Positions 18,233 through 27,363 are shown, counted from the stretch's first letter. The stretch is DNA of 64,000 nt from Roseiarcus sp963741845 (GCA_963741845.1 CAVUJV010000006.1:1-64000), one strand, 5' to 3'. Notes: a model not told the origin generated them from the sequence alone. Translations and numbers: made by a program.

Positions 18233-18275
18233 TGGCGTACCTTGAGTTCAGTTCTCGTATTGCTCCCCGCGCCGC
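18230..18275. other. Junction between mycobacterial and alphaproteobacterial sequence
   Basis: Left of 18,230 genes are mycobacterial; right of about 18,275 they are alphaproteobacterial. The intervening ~40 bases (including ttgagttcagttctcgtatt) are lower in GC than either side and match neither gene's coding pattern. No inverted repeat, direct repeat, tRNA or integrase sits at the join. Confidence 0.75.
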
Positions 18276-18940
18276 GGTAGATATCCATCCAGCTGACGAC
18301 CTGCATCAGCCGCGGAACAAGCGCATTGGTCAGGGCCACGCCCATCGAAGTCGCGGTCATGAAAAGGCCATCGCCGGCCCCGGTCGCGCCGGCCGAACCA
18401 GGCCATGATCAGTTTCACGCCGGCCGCGAAGTCGGCCCCGCCCGCGAAGCCCATCATCGCCTGAAGCGCGACCCCGCCCGCCACCGTGCGGGCATAGCCG
18501 AAACCGAAGGTCGCCGCGCCAAGCAGCATCAGGGCGAGCGAGATCGTGAGGCGTAGGCCGACCCGGTCGCTGGCCAGTCCGCTGATGGCGGACGATCACG
18601 ACATAACCAACGTCAAAGGCGCTCACGAACAGGCCGAGGGCGGCGAGGCCAATCCCGAAGGATGCGGCGGCCCGAGGTGCCAGCCGAATATCCAGATGAG
18701 CCAATCAACAAAAGAGAGCAGAAACGCCAGCCAGACCATCGCAAGGACAGCCCAGCGAAACGCCGCGCGCGGCTCGCTCGTTTCGGTGGTCGGGAGGACT
18801 TCCGGGGCGGATTGCGCGGCGAGCAGAGCATCCTCCAGACGAACGTAGCGGCCGTCCGGAGAAACAGACCTCCGGCCGGACCTTCCAAGGCGTTCGCGGC
18901 CGATCTTATCGCCCCGGTCGGCGAGGCGCATCGGCTCCAC
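18276..18940 (-). pseudogene. MFS transporter, N-terminal part only, frameshifted
   Basis: Starts at ATG 18940. The first membrane helix is AVLAMVWLAFLLSFVDWLIW. After a frame change near 18,690 come ASFGIGLAALGLFVSAFDVG and YVVI, then MLLGAATFGFGYARTVAGGV, ALQAMMGFAGGADFAAGVKL, IMAWFGRRDRG, and MGVALTNALVPRLMQVVSWM in yet another frame. This is the layout of the first five or six helices of a major facilitator (WFPxxxRG loop seen as WFGRRDRG). Three indels are needed. The remaining half is missing at the junction. Substrate unknown. Confidence 0.7.
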
Positions 18941-19459
18941 TCAAGGCGGGGCCCAGCGGCGCCTGTGAGTGGCGCGCGTTTTCGCGCGTTTTTCGTGCGA
19001 TGCGCGCCCTTTCGGCGTCAGACACGCGAAAATCAGCCGATTCGCGACGATTTTCAGCGAAAAACCGGCCGGAAAAGCAGCCATTTCCTTCCGCGAATCG
19101 GGACTTTTCAAGGACTTGCGCTGGCTTTTCCTTCCGGCAGGGGCGCGGTTTGACGGTTTCGCGATGGCCGAAACATGGCCAAAACATGGCCGTGCGACCT
19201 CGCGGGCGGCGCGGCGGCTTCGGCGAGGTTGGACATGGGGCGGCTTCCGGATGACGGCGATGAGGCATCATACTCGTGATGTCAGAAAATCAGAAGGAAA
19301 TGTTTTCTCCTTTCAAAGTTTCCGGCCTTCGGGTCCTGGCCTGTTACGAGATTCGAGCGCGACCGAGCGCCGCAGCGTGGTGGCTTTTGTCACGCCGCCG
19401 ATCACGATATGCAAATTCCCGACGCGCACCTCCATTTCAATATCAACAATGAGGATCCG
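18941..19459. other. Intergenic, no gene recognised
   Basis: About 520 bases between the divergent MFS and DUF1254 genes. It is moderately lower in GC around 18,990-19,110 (gaaaatcagccgattcgcga). A short near-repeat, gaaacatggccaaaacatgg, lies at about 19,170. It probably holds the two promoters, but none can be placed with confidence. Confidence 0.4.
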
Positions 19460-20871
19460 ATGAGATTGACACGACGCGCCGCGACGCTCGGGGGACTTCG
19501 CCTGCTCGCCACGGGAGCGCTTTCGTCCCGCGCGATGGCCCTCGACGGCCCCCTGACGGACGTCGTCAAAGGCGCCGAGGATTTCGGCATCGCCTCGGAC
19601 GCGTACATTTACGGCTATCCACTCATTACGATGGAGATGACCCGACGCGTGACGACGAACGTCGCCAAGCCGGAAGGAACACGGGCGCGATGGGCAGCTC
19701 GTCGAATGCGCGCCTATCCGGACGCCGCGTTCCGCGATGTCACGGCTCCGAACGCCGATACGCTTTACACGACCGCCTTTTTCGACGTCGCCAATGAACC
19801 TTGGGTCTTGAGCATCCCCGATATGAAGGGGCGGTATTTCCTGCTGCCATTCCTCGACGGCTGGACGAACGTCTTCGCCGTCCCGGGAAGCCGCACCACG
19901 GGAACCGGGGCTCAGACCTTCCTGATCACCGGGCCGGGCTGGTCCGGCGCCGTTCCGGCCGGCATGGCGGAACTGAAGTCGCCAACGTCCATCGTCTGGC
20001 TTCTCGGGCGCATTTACTGCGCCGGCACGCCCGAGGATTACGCCGCTGTGCATGCGCTGCAGGACGCGTTCAAGCTTCAGCCCCTTAGCACATGGGGCAA
20101 GGACTACGCGCCGCCGCCCGGCAAGGTCGATCCGGGGATCGACATGAAGACGCCGGTGAGAGACCAGGTCAATCGCCTTTCGGCTGGCGAATTTCTTTCG
20201 CTTCTCGCCGATCTCATGAAGCAAAACCCGCCGGCGCCCGCCGACGCGCCGGCGTTCGCGCGCTTCAGGGCGATCGGCCTCGACGCCGGCAAGAGCTTCG
20301 ACGCCAAGTCGCTCGAAACCGCGATGGGACGCGCGCCTGCCGCAACTCTCCTCGATCGCATCATGCTGCATATCGCGTCGCTCGAGCGGGAGAACGGCTG
20401 GCTGTTCACGACCGGGACGGGCGTATCGGGACCGACTATCTCCAGCGCGCCTTCATCACAGCGATCGGGCTCGGGGCCAACCGTCCGCAGGACGCAGTCT
20501 ATCCGATGTCCCAGCGGGCCTCGTTGTCGAGCCCTATGAAGGCGGCCGCAGTATGCGCTGCGCTTCGAAAAGGGGCGGCTTCCGCCGGTGAGGGGATTCT
20601 GGTCGCTCACGATGTACGACGAACAGATGTTCTTCGTGGCCAACCCGATCAACCGCTATTCGATGAGCCTTCGCACCCATCCCAAATTCGAGCCCGACGG
20701 GTCGCTGGTGATCTACATTCAGAACGAGAGCCCGGGCTCCGACAAGGAAGCCAACTGGCTGCCCGCGCCGAAGGAAAATTCCACCTGATGCTGCGCCTCT
20801 ACTGGCCGGATGAAAATAATCCCTCGATCCTCGACGGATCGTGGGCGATTCCGAAGGTCAGGAAAGCCTGA
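19460..20871 (+). CDS. DUF1254/DUF1214 family exported protein, frameshifted
   Basis: ATG 19460 begins a twin-arginine-like signal (RLTRRAATLGGLRLLATGAL). DUF1254 follows (SDAYIYGYPLITMEMTRRVT, APNADTLYTTAFFDVANEPW, MKGRYFLLPFLDGWTNVFAV). After a frame change near 20,420 the DUF1214 half appears (RIGTDYLQRAFITAIGLGAN, FWSLTMYDEQMFFVANPINR, YSMSLRTHPKF, and finally LYWPDENNPSILDGSW). About four indels are needed to read it. The two-domain family is widespread in proteobacteria and its biochemical role is unclear. It is probably periplasmic. Confidence 0.75.
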
Positions 20872-20938
20872 TCCGCTGTTCCGACGGTGGTCCTGGCCCG
20901 CGGGCCGGGGCCGCTCGCGGGCGATCCCGGTTCGGCCA

Positions 20939-21805
20939 TCAAATCCGAACTTTGATCGCTACCTCCGCCGCGCCTTCCCCAGAATCACAATCGCGAATTC
21001 CGCCGAGCACCGCGACAGAGGCGAGCGCGAGCCGCAGCGTGATCGGCTCGGACAGGAAGGCTATCCCGGCGAGCGCCGCGATCACCGGCACGCTGAGCTG
21101 GACGGAAGCGCCCTCGGCGGCGCTGAGCGACGGCAGCGCGGCGTACCAGATCGCATAGCCCACCCCGGAGGCGAGCGCGCCCGAGAGGACCGCATAGCCG
21201 ACACCCGCGAGCGGATCGGCGGAGGCCCTCGCCGCCGGAACCAGGAGCAAAAGCAGCATCGGCGCGAAGCGCAGGAAATTGCCCGCGGTCGTGAGCAGCG
21301 GGTCGGCGCTCTTCCGTCCGAGGATCGAATAGGCTCCCCATGCGACGCCCGCCGTCAGCATCAGCGCCGAGCCGACAAGCGGCGGCGCCGTGACGCCCGG
21401 CGCGACCAGCGCAACGAGCCCGCCGAGCGCGAGGAGGATGCCCGCGGCCTGAAACGCCGTCGGCCGCTCGCCATGCGCCACGCCCCAGACGATCATCGTC
21501 GCCTGCACGGCGCCGAAGAGCAGCAGCGCGCCTACGCCCGCGGGCAGCGACACATAGGCGTAGGAAAAAGCCGGCGCATACGCCAGGAGCGCCAGAGCCC
21601 CGCTCCACGAGCCTCCGAGGACGCGGCCGCGGCGGAGCACGGCGGCGATCGCCCACATCGTCGCGGCGCCCGAGGCGAATCGCACGATCGTAAAGCTCGC
21701 CGGATCGAGCCCCGCTCGCGCCAGCGCGGCGCGGCAGAGGACGGAATTGCCGGCGAAGGCGAGCATGGCGAGCGCTGTGAGCGCGAAAGTCCGGGTTCTG
21801 TTCAA
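20939..21805 (-). CDS. EamA (DMT) family permease
   Basis: A 288-residue protein with ten predicted membrane helices in two repeats, each an EamA domain: FALTALAMLAFAGNSVLCRA at the start, and VGSALMLTAGVAWGAYSILG opening the second half. The late PSLSAAEGASVQLSVPVIAA and FLSEPITLRLALASVAVLGG are typical. The final residues after LGG look out of frame; relatives end in IAIVILGK, which is present in another frame, so one indel near 20,985 is likely. DMT permeases export metabolites or amino acids; substrate unknown. Confidence 0.85.
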   Translation of the reverse strand: MNRTRTFALTALAMLAFAGNSVLCRAALARAGLDPASFTIVRFASGAATMWAIAAVLRRGRVLGGSWSGALALLAYAPAFSYAYVSLPAGVGALLLFGAVQATMIVWGVAHGERPTAFQAAGILLALGGLVALVAPGVTAPPLVGSALMLTAGVAWGAYSILGRKSADPLLTTAGNFLRFAPMLLLLLVPAARASADPLAGVGYAVLSGALASGVGYAIWYAALPSLSAAEGASVQLSVPVIAALAGIAFLSEPITLRLALASVAVLGGIRDCDSGEGAAEVAIKVRI

Positions 21806-21871
21806 GGCGTCCCCCCGGCCTTACTTTGCACGATGACGGCCGCGCGGCGGCGATAGCAAGGGAGGACGGAC

Positions 21872-22513
21872 ATGAAAATCGGCGTCATCGGCTCGGGCGA
21901 CGTGGGACGGACGCTCGCGGCGGGTTTCGCGAAGCACGGGCACGAGGTCGCCATCGGCACGCGGGAGCCGGCCAAGCTCCGGGACTGGGCGGCGCAATGC
22001 GCGGGCGTCGAGGTGAGGCGCTTCGAGGAGACGGCGGCTTTCGGCGAGCTTGTCGTGCTGGCGGTCGCGGGCCAACTCGCGCTCGAAGCCCTGCAACTCG
22101 TCGGCCCGAAGGCCTTGCGCGGCAAGCCGGTGATCGACGCCTGCAATCCGATCGGCGGAGGGCCGCCGGTCGCGGGCGTATTGTCCTTCTTCACGGGCCA
22201 GAACGAGTCGCTGATGGAGCGGCTGCAAGCCGCCTATCCGGAGGCGCATTTCGTCAAGGCGTTCAATTCGGTCGGCCACGGGCAGATGGTCAATCCCGCC
22301 TTCGAGGGCGGCCGGCCGACCATGTTCATCTGCGGCGACGATGCCGGGGCAAAACGGGTCGTGTCACAGATCCTCGATCAGTTCGGCTGGGACACGGAGG
22401 ACATGGGCCCCGTCGCGGCGGCGCGCGCCATCGAGCCGCTCTGCAAGCTCTGGTGCATCCCGGGCATTGCGAGAAACGACTGGTCGCCGCACGCTTTCAA
22501 GCTCATGCGGTAG
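21872..22513 (+). CDS. NADP oxidoreductase, F420-dependent type (NAD(P)-binding)
   Basis: A 213-residue Rossmann protein. The dinucleotide site is at the very start (MKIGVIGSGDVGRTLAAGFA), followed by HEVAIGTREPAKL. Later marks are VVLAVAGQLALEALQLVGP, KPVIDACNPI, EAHFVKAFNSVGHGQMVNP and PTMFICGDDAGAKRVV. This layout is the NADP-oxidoreductase, coenzyme F420-dependent family, whose proteobacterial members are generally NADPH-binding reductases of unknown substrate. It is preceded by the ribosome site GGGAGG and diverges from the EamA permease. Confidence 0.85.
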   Translation: MKIGVIGSGDVGRTLAAGFAKHGHEVAIGTREPAKLRDWAAQCAGVEVRRFEETAAFGELVVLAVAGQLALEALQLVGPKALRGKPVIDACNPIGGGPPVAGVLSFFTGQNESLMERLQAAYPEAHFVKAFNSVGHGQMVNPAFEGGRPTMFICGDDAGAKRVVSQILDQFGWDTEDMGPVAAARAIEPLCKLWCIPGIARNDWSPHAFKLMR

Positions 22514-22721
22514 GGAGGCTCGCGCGGCGTTCCTTCTCCTTGCGTCTTAATCCGCGAGACACAGGAACAGGCAGGAAGCTCGGGGCGGCCAGAGCGGCCG
22601 ATGGCCTATAAGCAGTGACGATATGGCAATTGTCCGTGAGGCTGCTCACAGCCCAGGGAACCTCGCGTGGTTAAAATTCGTTTAACATGTTGCAATTAGC
22701 GAGCGCGTGGGGAGCGCACTC

Positions 22722-22862
22722 ATGAGCCTCATCGGTCTTGGTTCGATCTTTCTGGTCTTCCTGCTTGGCATGGTCGCCGGCTCGTGGCTGAGCGGCGTCA
22801 TGACGCGAGCGATAAAGCACGCGATAGGGGCGGGCAGGGGACGCCGCCTTTCGACGCGTCCC
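22722..22862 (+). CDS. Possible small membrane protein, start only
   Basis: ATG 22722 gives MSLIGLGSIFLVFLLGMVAG followed by SWLSGVMTRAIKHAIGAGRG, a good membrane helix plus a basic tail. Beyond about 22,862 the frame runs without a stop through the antisense of the VOC gene, so the real stop is probably lost to an indel. The upstream region (22,514-22,721) is AT-richer and promoter-like. Not a known family. Confidence 0.35.
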
Positions 22863-22871
22863 CGCCGCCGA

Positions 22872-23651
22872 TCAGAGCTTCGGCCCGACCAGCGCGAACA
22901 TCGCGTTTTGAGGATCGAGACACTGGATAATCCACGCGCCGCCTGGCACCTCCATCGGCCCGTTGATGACCTTGCCGCCGGAGGAGTTCACGCGCTCGGA
23001 GGCCGCGTCGATCGAGCGCACGCCGAAATAATAGAGCCAGGAGGGCGCGGGCGTGTTGGGCATCTTGGTCATCATGCCGCCGGGTTGCCCCGCGCGCGTA
23101 TTGAACAGCTGATATTTGCCCATCGCGCCCATGTCCATGGCGTCGCCCTTCGTCCAGCCGAACAGGCCGGAATAGAAGTCGAAGGCCTTCGGCCCGTCGC
23201 CCGCGTGCAGTTCGCGCCAGCCGACATGGGCGGGCGCCATGGAGGCGACATCGGGCGCGCCGTCGCCGTCGCCATTGCCCCGGAAGATGAGGAAGCCCGC
23301 GCCGAACGGATCGGCCGCCACGGCGAAGGTTCCGACATTGGGGATTTCGGTCGGCGGCCGATGGATCGCGCCGCCGGCTTGCTGGACCTTGTCGGCATAA
23401 GCCTTGACGTCATCGACTGCGATATAGCCCATCCACGCGGGCTGGACGCCCGCGGCGTCGGCAGGGATCGGCATGAGGCCGCCGATCATCTCGTCGCCCG
23501 CCTTGAGCAGCGTGTAGCGCTGGTCGTTCATCGTGTTGGGCGCCATCGTCCAGCCGACGACCTTCGCGTAGAAAGTTTCCGCGACGGTGAGGTCCTTCGC
23601 CATCTGGTCGTACCAGACAAAAGAGCCGAGCAGGTTCGATACATCCGTCAT
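22872..23651 (-). CDS. Two-domain VOC (glyoxalase/bleomycin-resistance) protein
   Basis: A 259-residue protein with two vicinal-oxygen-chelate modules. The first begins LGSFVWYDQMAKDLTVAETF and YAKVVGWTM and ends VGTFAVAADPFGAGFLIF. The second begins HVGWRELHAGDGPKAFDFYS, GLFGWTKGDAMD and ends WIIQCLDPQNAMFALVGP. Such tandem VOC proteins usually bind a metal and small molecules; the reaction is unknown. Its ATG overlaps the stop of the preceding PhnB-like gene by four bases (ATGA), making it the last gene of a four-gene operon. The gene at 25679-26453 is a paralogue. Confidence 0.85.
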   Translation of the reverse strand: MTDVSNLLGSFVWYDQMAKDLTVAETFYAKVVGWTMAPNTMNDQRYTLLKAGDEMIGGLMPIPADAAGVQPAWMGYIAVDDVKAYADKVQQAGGAIHRPPTEIPNVGTFAVAADPFGAGFLIFRGNGDGDGAPDVASMAPAHVGWRELHAGDGPKAFDFYSGLFGWTKGDAMDMGAMGKYQLFNTRAGQPGGMMTKMPNTPAPSWLYYFGVRSIDAASERVNSSGGKVINGPMEVPGGAWIIQCLDPQNAMFALVGPKL

Positions 23652-23917
23652 AGGCTTTTTCCTCCTTCATTGGCTTCGAGAGCCTGTTGCAAGGTCGCGA
23701 TGTCGAGTTTGTGCGCCGGCAGGATTGCACGGATGAGACGGCCCCTGGCGTCGGGGTCTCCGCTCTGCATCCCCGTTCCGGGAGCGCCGGGTCCCTCGTC
23801 GCCCCGGCGCGTCGTCGAGGTCACGCGACCCGAGCGGAACGCAAGTAGATAAAGCCCGACGGCCTCCTCGGCGTTCCCGTCGAACCAGAGGCAGGGCATG
23901 ATTTTTTGTCCGCTCAT
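23648..23917 (-). CDS. PhnB-like VOC protein with large in-frame internal deletion
   Basis: An 89-residue frame. It starts like the PhnB-like VOC family (annotated as 3-demethylubiquinone methyltransferase): QKIMPCLWFDGNAEEAVGLY, then GDEGPGAPGTGMQ. It then jumps straight to the family's C-terminus (DPDARGRLIRAILPAHKLDI, ATLQQALEA). Full relatives are about 150-160 residues; the central metal and substrate region (roughly 70-80 residues) is absent without a frame change. Both ends overlap neighbours by the ATGA signature (TetR stop/own start, own stop/VOC start). It is probably kept for translational coupling, or is a recent deletion. Confidence 0.65.
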   Translation of the reverse strand: MSGQKIMPCLWFDGNAEEAVGLYLLAFRSGRVTSTTRRGDEGPGAPGTGMQSGDPDARGRLIRAILPAHKLDIATLQQALEANEGGKSL

Positions 23918-24622
23918 TGCCCGTTCCTCCCTTTGTCCGGCGTTTCGGCGTGGAGCAGCTGCTCGAAATAGCGCCTGAGATGATCGCAACAGTCCGCGGC
24001 GACCTTGGGCCCGTGGCTCGCCTTGGCGAGCACGAAGCCGCCCTGCAGCACGGCCTGCGCGAAAAGCGCGGCGCTCTTCGGCGTCCAGTCCGCATGGGGC
24101 GCGTAGAGCGCCTTCGCGTCCGCGAGGTCCGCTTCGAGCTTTTCCGCGTGCTCGCGGATGTAGAGGTCGCAGGCCTCGCGGATCGCCGGATGGGTGTCGT
24201 AGGCCTCCTGCGCCATCGTGCCGAGCAGGCAGGTGAACTCGGGCAGTTCGCCGGTCAGGATGGCCTTGCGGAAATCGACATAGCCGAGCACCCGCGCGCG
24301 CGGGATCGGGCAGGCGCGCATAGGCTGCCTGATCGAACAGCGCCTCGGCGTTCGCGGCGAAATGTCCCGCCGCCGCGATGGCGCAATTCTCCTTGCTTTC
24401 GAAATGGTGGAAGAAAGCGCCCTTGGTGACCCCGGCCTCCTCGCAGATGTCGTCGACCCGCGCGGCCGAATAGCCCTTCGACCGGATCACATGCACCGCC
24501 GCGTCGAGCAGCTTTTCCCGTGCGGGCTCGGCCGGGCGGCGCTGGGCTCCGGACCCCTTCGCTTTTCGGGGAGCGGCGCCGGAGCGCGGCTGCCGTTTGG
24601 TCGAGGTTGGTTTTGTCGTCAT
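23914..24622 (-). CDS. TetR/AcrR-family regulator (one frameshift)
   Basis: ATG 24622 gives a basic N-terminal tail rich in K, R, T and P, then the TetR helix-turn-helix: REKLLDAAVHVIRSKGYSAA, RVDDICEEAGVTKGAFFHHF, ESKENCAIAAAGHF. Near 24,310 one base is wrong, and the ligand-binding domain continues in another frame (ARVLGYVDFRKAILTGELPE, FTCLLGTMAQEAYDTHPAIR, CCDHLRRYFEQLLHAE). The TGA at 23914-23916 overlaps the next gene's ATG. It lies inside the operon headed by DUF899 and is the best candidate to bind the palindrome at 25545-25566. Confidence 0.8.
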
Positions 24623-24701
24623 CGTCGTGCGCTTCGTTGGAATCCGAAATGCGAGAGCTTCCCTCAGGGGAGCGATCCGCTCCCCGAACGCCGCCGGGCC
24701 C

Positions 24702-25460
24702 TCAGACGTTTTCTGTCGACGAGCGCTGACATCCGCAGGCCGATGCGGATGCAGCGTCGGGATATTCGTCATGCCGGCGCCACCAGCTTGGCGGGTTCGC
24801 GAGACCCTCCTCGTCGCGGCCCTTGGGCAGGAGGTCGATATACATGTAGGCGGTTATCATCATCTCCGGCCCGCGCGCGAAGGTCGAATAGGTGTGGAAG
24901 ATCTCGCCGGCGGCGTCCTTGAAGAAGACGCTGATTCCAGGCAGGTCCGAGGCCTCGAAAGTCAGCGGCCGATGGTTGTAGGTCGCGCGGCCCGCGGCGA
25001 TGTCGTCGGGACGGAAGGCGACGCCGAAGTCGTAGTTGAAGTCATTCCCTCCGGACGAGACCCAATCGAAGGTCCAGCCCATGCGCTTCCTGTAACGCAA
25101 AAGCTTTTCGAGCGGCGCGCGCGACACCGCGACGAAGCTCGCGTCGCGCGCCTGAACATGCGGCAGGGCGCCATCGACGCTGTCGGCGCCGAACGAGCAG
25201 CCGACGCAGCCCTCGCTCCACTCGGGAGCGAACATGAAATGCTGCACGATGAGCTGGCTCCGCCCCGAGAACAGATCGGCCAGCGACTGCGGCCCCCGGA
25301 CGGTATCGAAGACGTAGGTCTTCTCGACCCGCGTCCAGGGCAATGCGCGCCGTTTCCGCGCGAGTTCGTCGCGCGCCTTCGTGAACTGCTTTTCCTCGAG
25401 CAGAAAGGCCCCGCGAGCGGCGCAAGCCTCGTCGTGCGAAACGACTTTCGGATGGTCCAT
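24702..25460 (-). CDS. DUF899 thioredoxin-fold protein
   Basis: A 252-residue protein of the DUF899 family (thioredoxin-like fold, redox or detoxification role inferred). Marks: VVSHDEACAARGAFLLEEKQ, KARDELARKRRALPW, LADLFSGRSQLIVQHFMFAP, EWSEGCVGCSFGADSVDG (the CxxC-like pair), FVAVSRAPLEKLLRYRKRMG, NYDFGVAFR and GISVFFKDAAGEIFHTYSTF. ATG 25460 is chosen because residues above it are not conserved. It is the first gene behind the palindromic operator 85 bases upstream and is followed by the TetR gene. Confidence 0.85.
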   Translation of the reverse strand: MDHPKVVSHDEACAARGAFLLEEKQFTKARDELARKRRALPWTRVEKTYVFDTVRGPQSLADLFSGRSQLIVQHFMFAPEWSEGCVGCSFGADSVDGALPHVQARDASFVAVSRAPLEKLLRYRKRMGWTFDWVSSGGNDFNYDFGVAFRPDDIAAGRATYNHRPLTFEASDLPGISVFFKDAAGEIFHTYSTFARGPEMMITAYMYIDLLPKGRDEEGLANPPSWWRRHDEYPDAASASACGCQRSSTENV

Positions 25461-25544
25461 GGCTCTGTCTCCTCGGCTTCCGGCGCCTCCGCCGACCCCT
25501 TGCGGGCAACGGACTTTGGAGGTCTTCGCGCCTCTTGGCTCATC

Positions 25545-25566
25545 ACATACCAACCGGTCGGTATGT
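25545..25566. promoter_or_regulatory. 22-bp palindrome, probable TetR operator
   Basis: ACATACCAACCGGTCGGTAT plus GT: a palindrome with one mismatched pair, containing the ACATACCnACCGGTnGGTATGT arrangement typical of operators of TetR-family repressors. It lies 85 bases upstream of the DUF899 start and upstream of the whole DUF899-TetR-PhnB-VOC operon, so autoregulation by the TetR protein is likely. Confidence 0.75.
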
Positions 25567-25678
25567 TGTCAAGTCGGCGCTGCGATCCGCGATCGATCGC
25601 TCGGCCGTCGGGGTCCGGCGAGCGCGATTGCAGCGCCGGCGCGCCTCGCCCCTCCCTTCGACCGGGAGCCGCGCTCGC

Positions 25679-26453
25679 TTACCGCCCGGGCGCGACAAGG
25701 GCGAACATCGCGCCCTGCGGATCGAGCGCATGGACGACCCATCGGCCGGACAGAACCTGATGCGGACTTTTGACGATCCTGCCCCCGTGGGCGCGCACGC
25801 GCTCCGCGGCGGCGTCGATCGCCTCGACGTTGAAATAATAGAGCCAGTAGGAGGCGGCTGACGCCCGGCCGGCGCGTCATGACGCCGCCCCGCTCGCCAT
25901 GCGACGTCTTGAACATCTGGTAGCCGCCCATCGGTCCCATATCGAATTCGCTCGTGCGCTTCCAGCCGAAGAAGCGGCAATAAAAGTCGAGCGCGGCCGC
26001 CCCGTCGTCGGCGTGAAACTCGTGCCAGCCCACGAAACCCGGAGCGTTCTCCGGCGGGGCAGGCGGCGGTCCGTCGCCGTGGCCATGAAACAGGACAATG
26101 CCGCCGCCATAGGGATCCGCAACGACCGCGAAACGGCCGACGCCGGGAAATTCCGCCGGCTGCTTCCAGGCCTTGCCTCCGGCCCTGGTGAGATCGGGGA
26201 GCATCGCGTCCACGTCTTCGACCCAGATGTATCCGGTCCAGCAGGGTCTCACGCCCATCGCGCGGGCGTCGTCGGGGATCTCCATGAGTCCGGCCACCAT
26301 GCGCTCGCCGACGGAAGCCGTCTCGTAGGGCAGGTTCGGCATGCCGGCGTCCTTCACCGTCCAGCCGAGCACATGCGCATAGAAATCGGCCGCGGCGAGC
26401 CGGTCCTCGCCCATATATTCATACCAGATGAACGCGCCGATTGGCCCTGCCAC
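25679..26453 (-). CDS. Two-domain VOC protein, paralogue (one frameshift)
   Basis: Starts at ATG 26453: AGPIGAFIWYEYMGEDRLAA, ADFYAHVLGWTVKDAGMPN, MVAGLMEIPDDARAM and VGRFAVVADPYGGGIVLFHG. The second module reads FVGWHEFHADDGAAALDFYC and RFFGWKRTSEFDMGPMGGYQ. Near 25,865 one base is lost or gained, and the end appears in another frame as WLYYFNVEAIDAAAERVRAH and ALDPQGAMFALVAPGR with TAA at 25679-25681. About 257 residues when corrected, similar in layout to the protein at 22872-23651. Substrate unknown. Confidence 0.8.
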
Positions 26454-26676
26454 GTGGCTCCTCCCGCCTGCCGCCTCTTTGCGGCTTCCTGCCAGCGGTG
26501 GTTGACACCGCTAAAATTCTCGCTGCAGGTTGCACTTACTTGGCCGTGGTTTACGGCGCTCGGGCGATGGGCCTCTAAAGTCGAAAATCCAATATTATGC
26601 TAGCACGGTTGCATGGCGTCCGCCGCTTGGCCTCAGCCTGTCCAGGTCGCCGGATGACCGTTCGCGCCGCCGAGGT

Positions 26677-27363
26677 TCAGCGCGCGCGGCGCTTCTTATC
26701 CGCGCCCCGGGCGCCAGCCTTGGGAGCAGGGCCGCAGGCCGTCTCGATGATGTCGTCGATCAGCGGCTCGATCTCGGCGCGCGGGACGCCCGCGCGGGCG
26801 CGCACCGACAGCGAGTGCAGCGTCGCCGAAGTCATCCGGGCGAGCCGCTTCGGGTCCGCCTCTGGCGGAAGATCGCCTGCCTCCCGCGCCGAGGCGAACA
26901 GACCCTCGAAGGCGGCGTCCGCGTTCTCGAGAGCCTTCGCCACGACGGGCCGCACCTCCGGATCATGGATGGCGTCGGACGAGGCCGTCAGCACCGTGAA
27001 ACAGCCGCGCGGGCCCTCCTCGCCGCTGAGATAGAGGTCGAGCGCGGCGGAGAGGATCCGCCTCAGTTTCTCGCGTAGCGGCGCCGCCTCGTTGAGAAGC
27101 GGCGCGAAGGCGTCGCGAACGCGCTCGCGATAGCGTTTGTAGGCCTGAAGGTAGAGGGCGCGCTTGTCGCCGAAAGCGCCGTACAGGCTCGGCCGGTTGA
27201 GCCCGGTCGCGGCGCTGAGCTCGTCGAGCGAGGTCGCCGCGAAGCCCTCCTTCCAGAACAGGTCCATCGCGCGGGCGAGCGCGACCTCCGGCTCGAAGGC
27301 GCGCGGCCGGCCCCGGCGGCGAGGCCCGGCGACAGGAGCTTCAGGGGGATTTTTTTGTACCAT
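26677..27363 (-). CDS. TetR/AcrR-family regulator
   Basis: A 228-residue protein. The helix-turn-helix region is RPRAFEPEVALARAMDLFWK, EGFAATSLDELSAATGLNRP, SLYGAFGDKRALYLQAYKRY (residues about 19-80). The remaining helical domain fits TetR_C ligand binding, and the tail is basic. It diverges from the glutathione transferase gene at 27431, and a long dyad covers both starts, so it probably represses itself and that gene. The inducer may be an electrophile, given the GST partner; this is inference. Confidence 0.88.
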   Translation of the reverse strand: MVQKNPPEAPVAGPRRRGRPRAFEPEVALARAMDLFWKEGFAATSLDELSAATGLNRPSLYGAFGDKRALYLQAYKRYRERVRDAFAPLLNEAAPLREKLRRILSAALDLYLSGEEGPRGCFTVLTASSDAIHDPEVRPVVAKALENADAAFEGLFASAREAGDLPPEADPKRLARMTSATLHSLSVRARAGVPRAEIEPLIDDIIETACGPAPKAGARGADKKRRAR

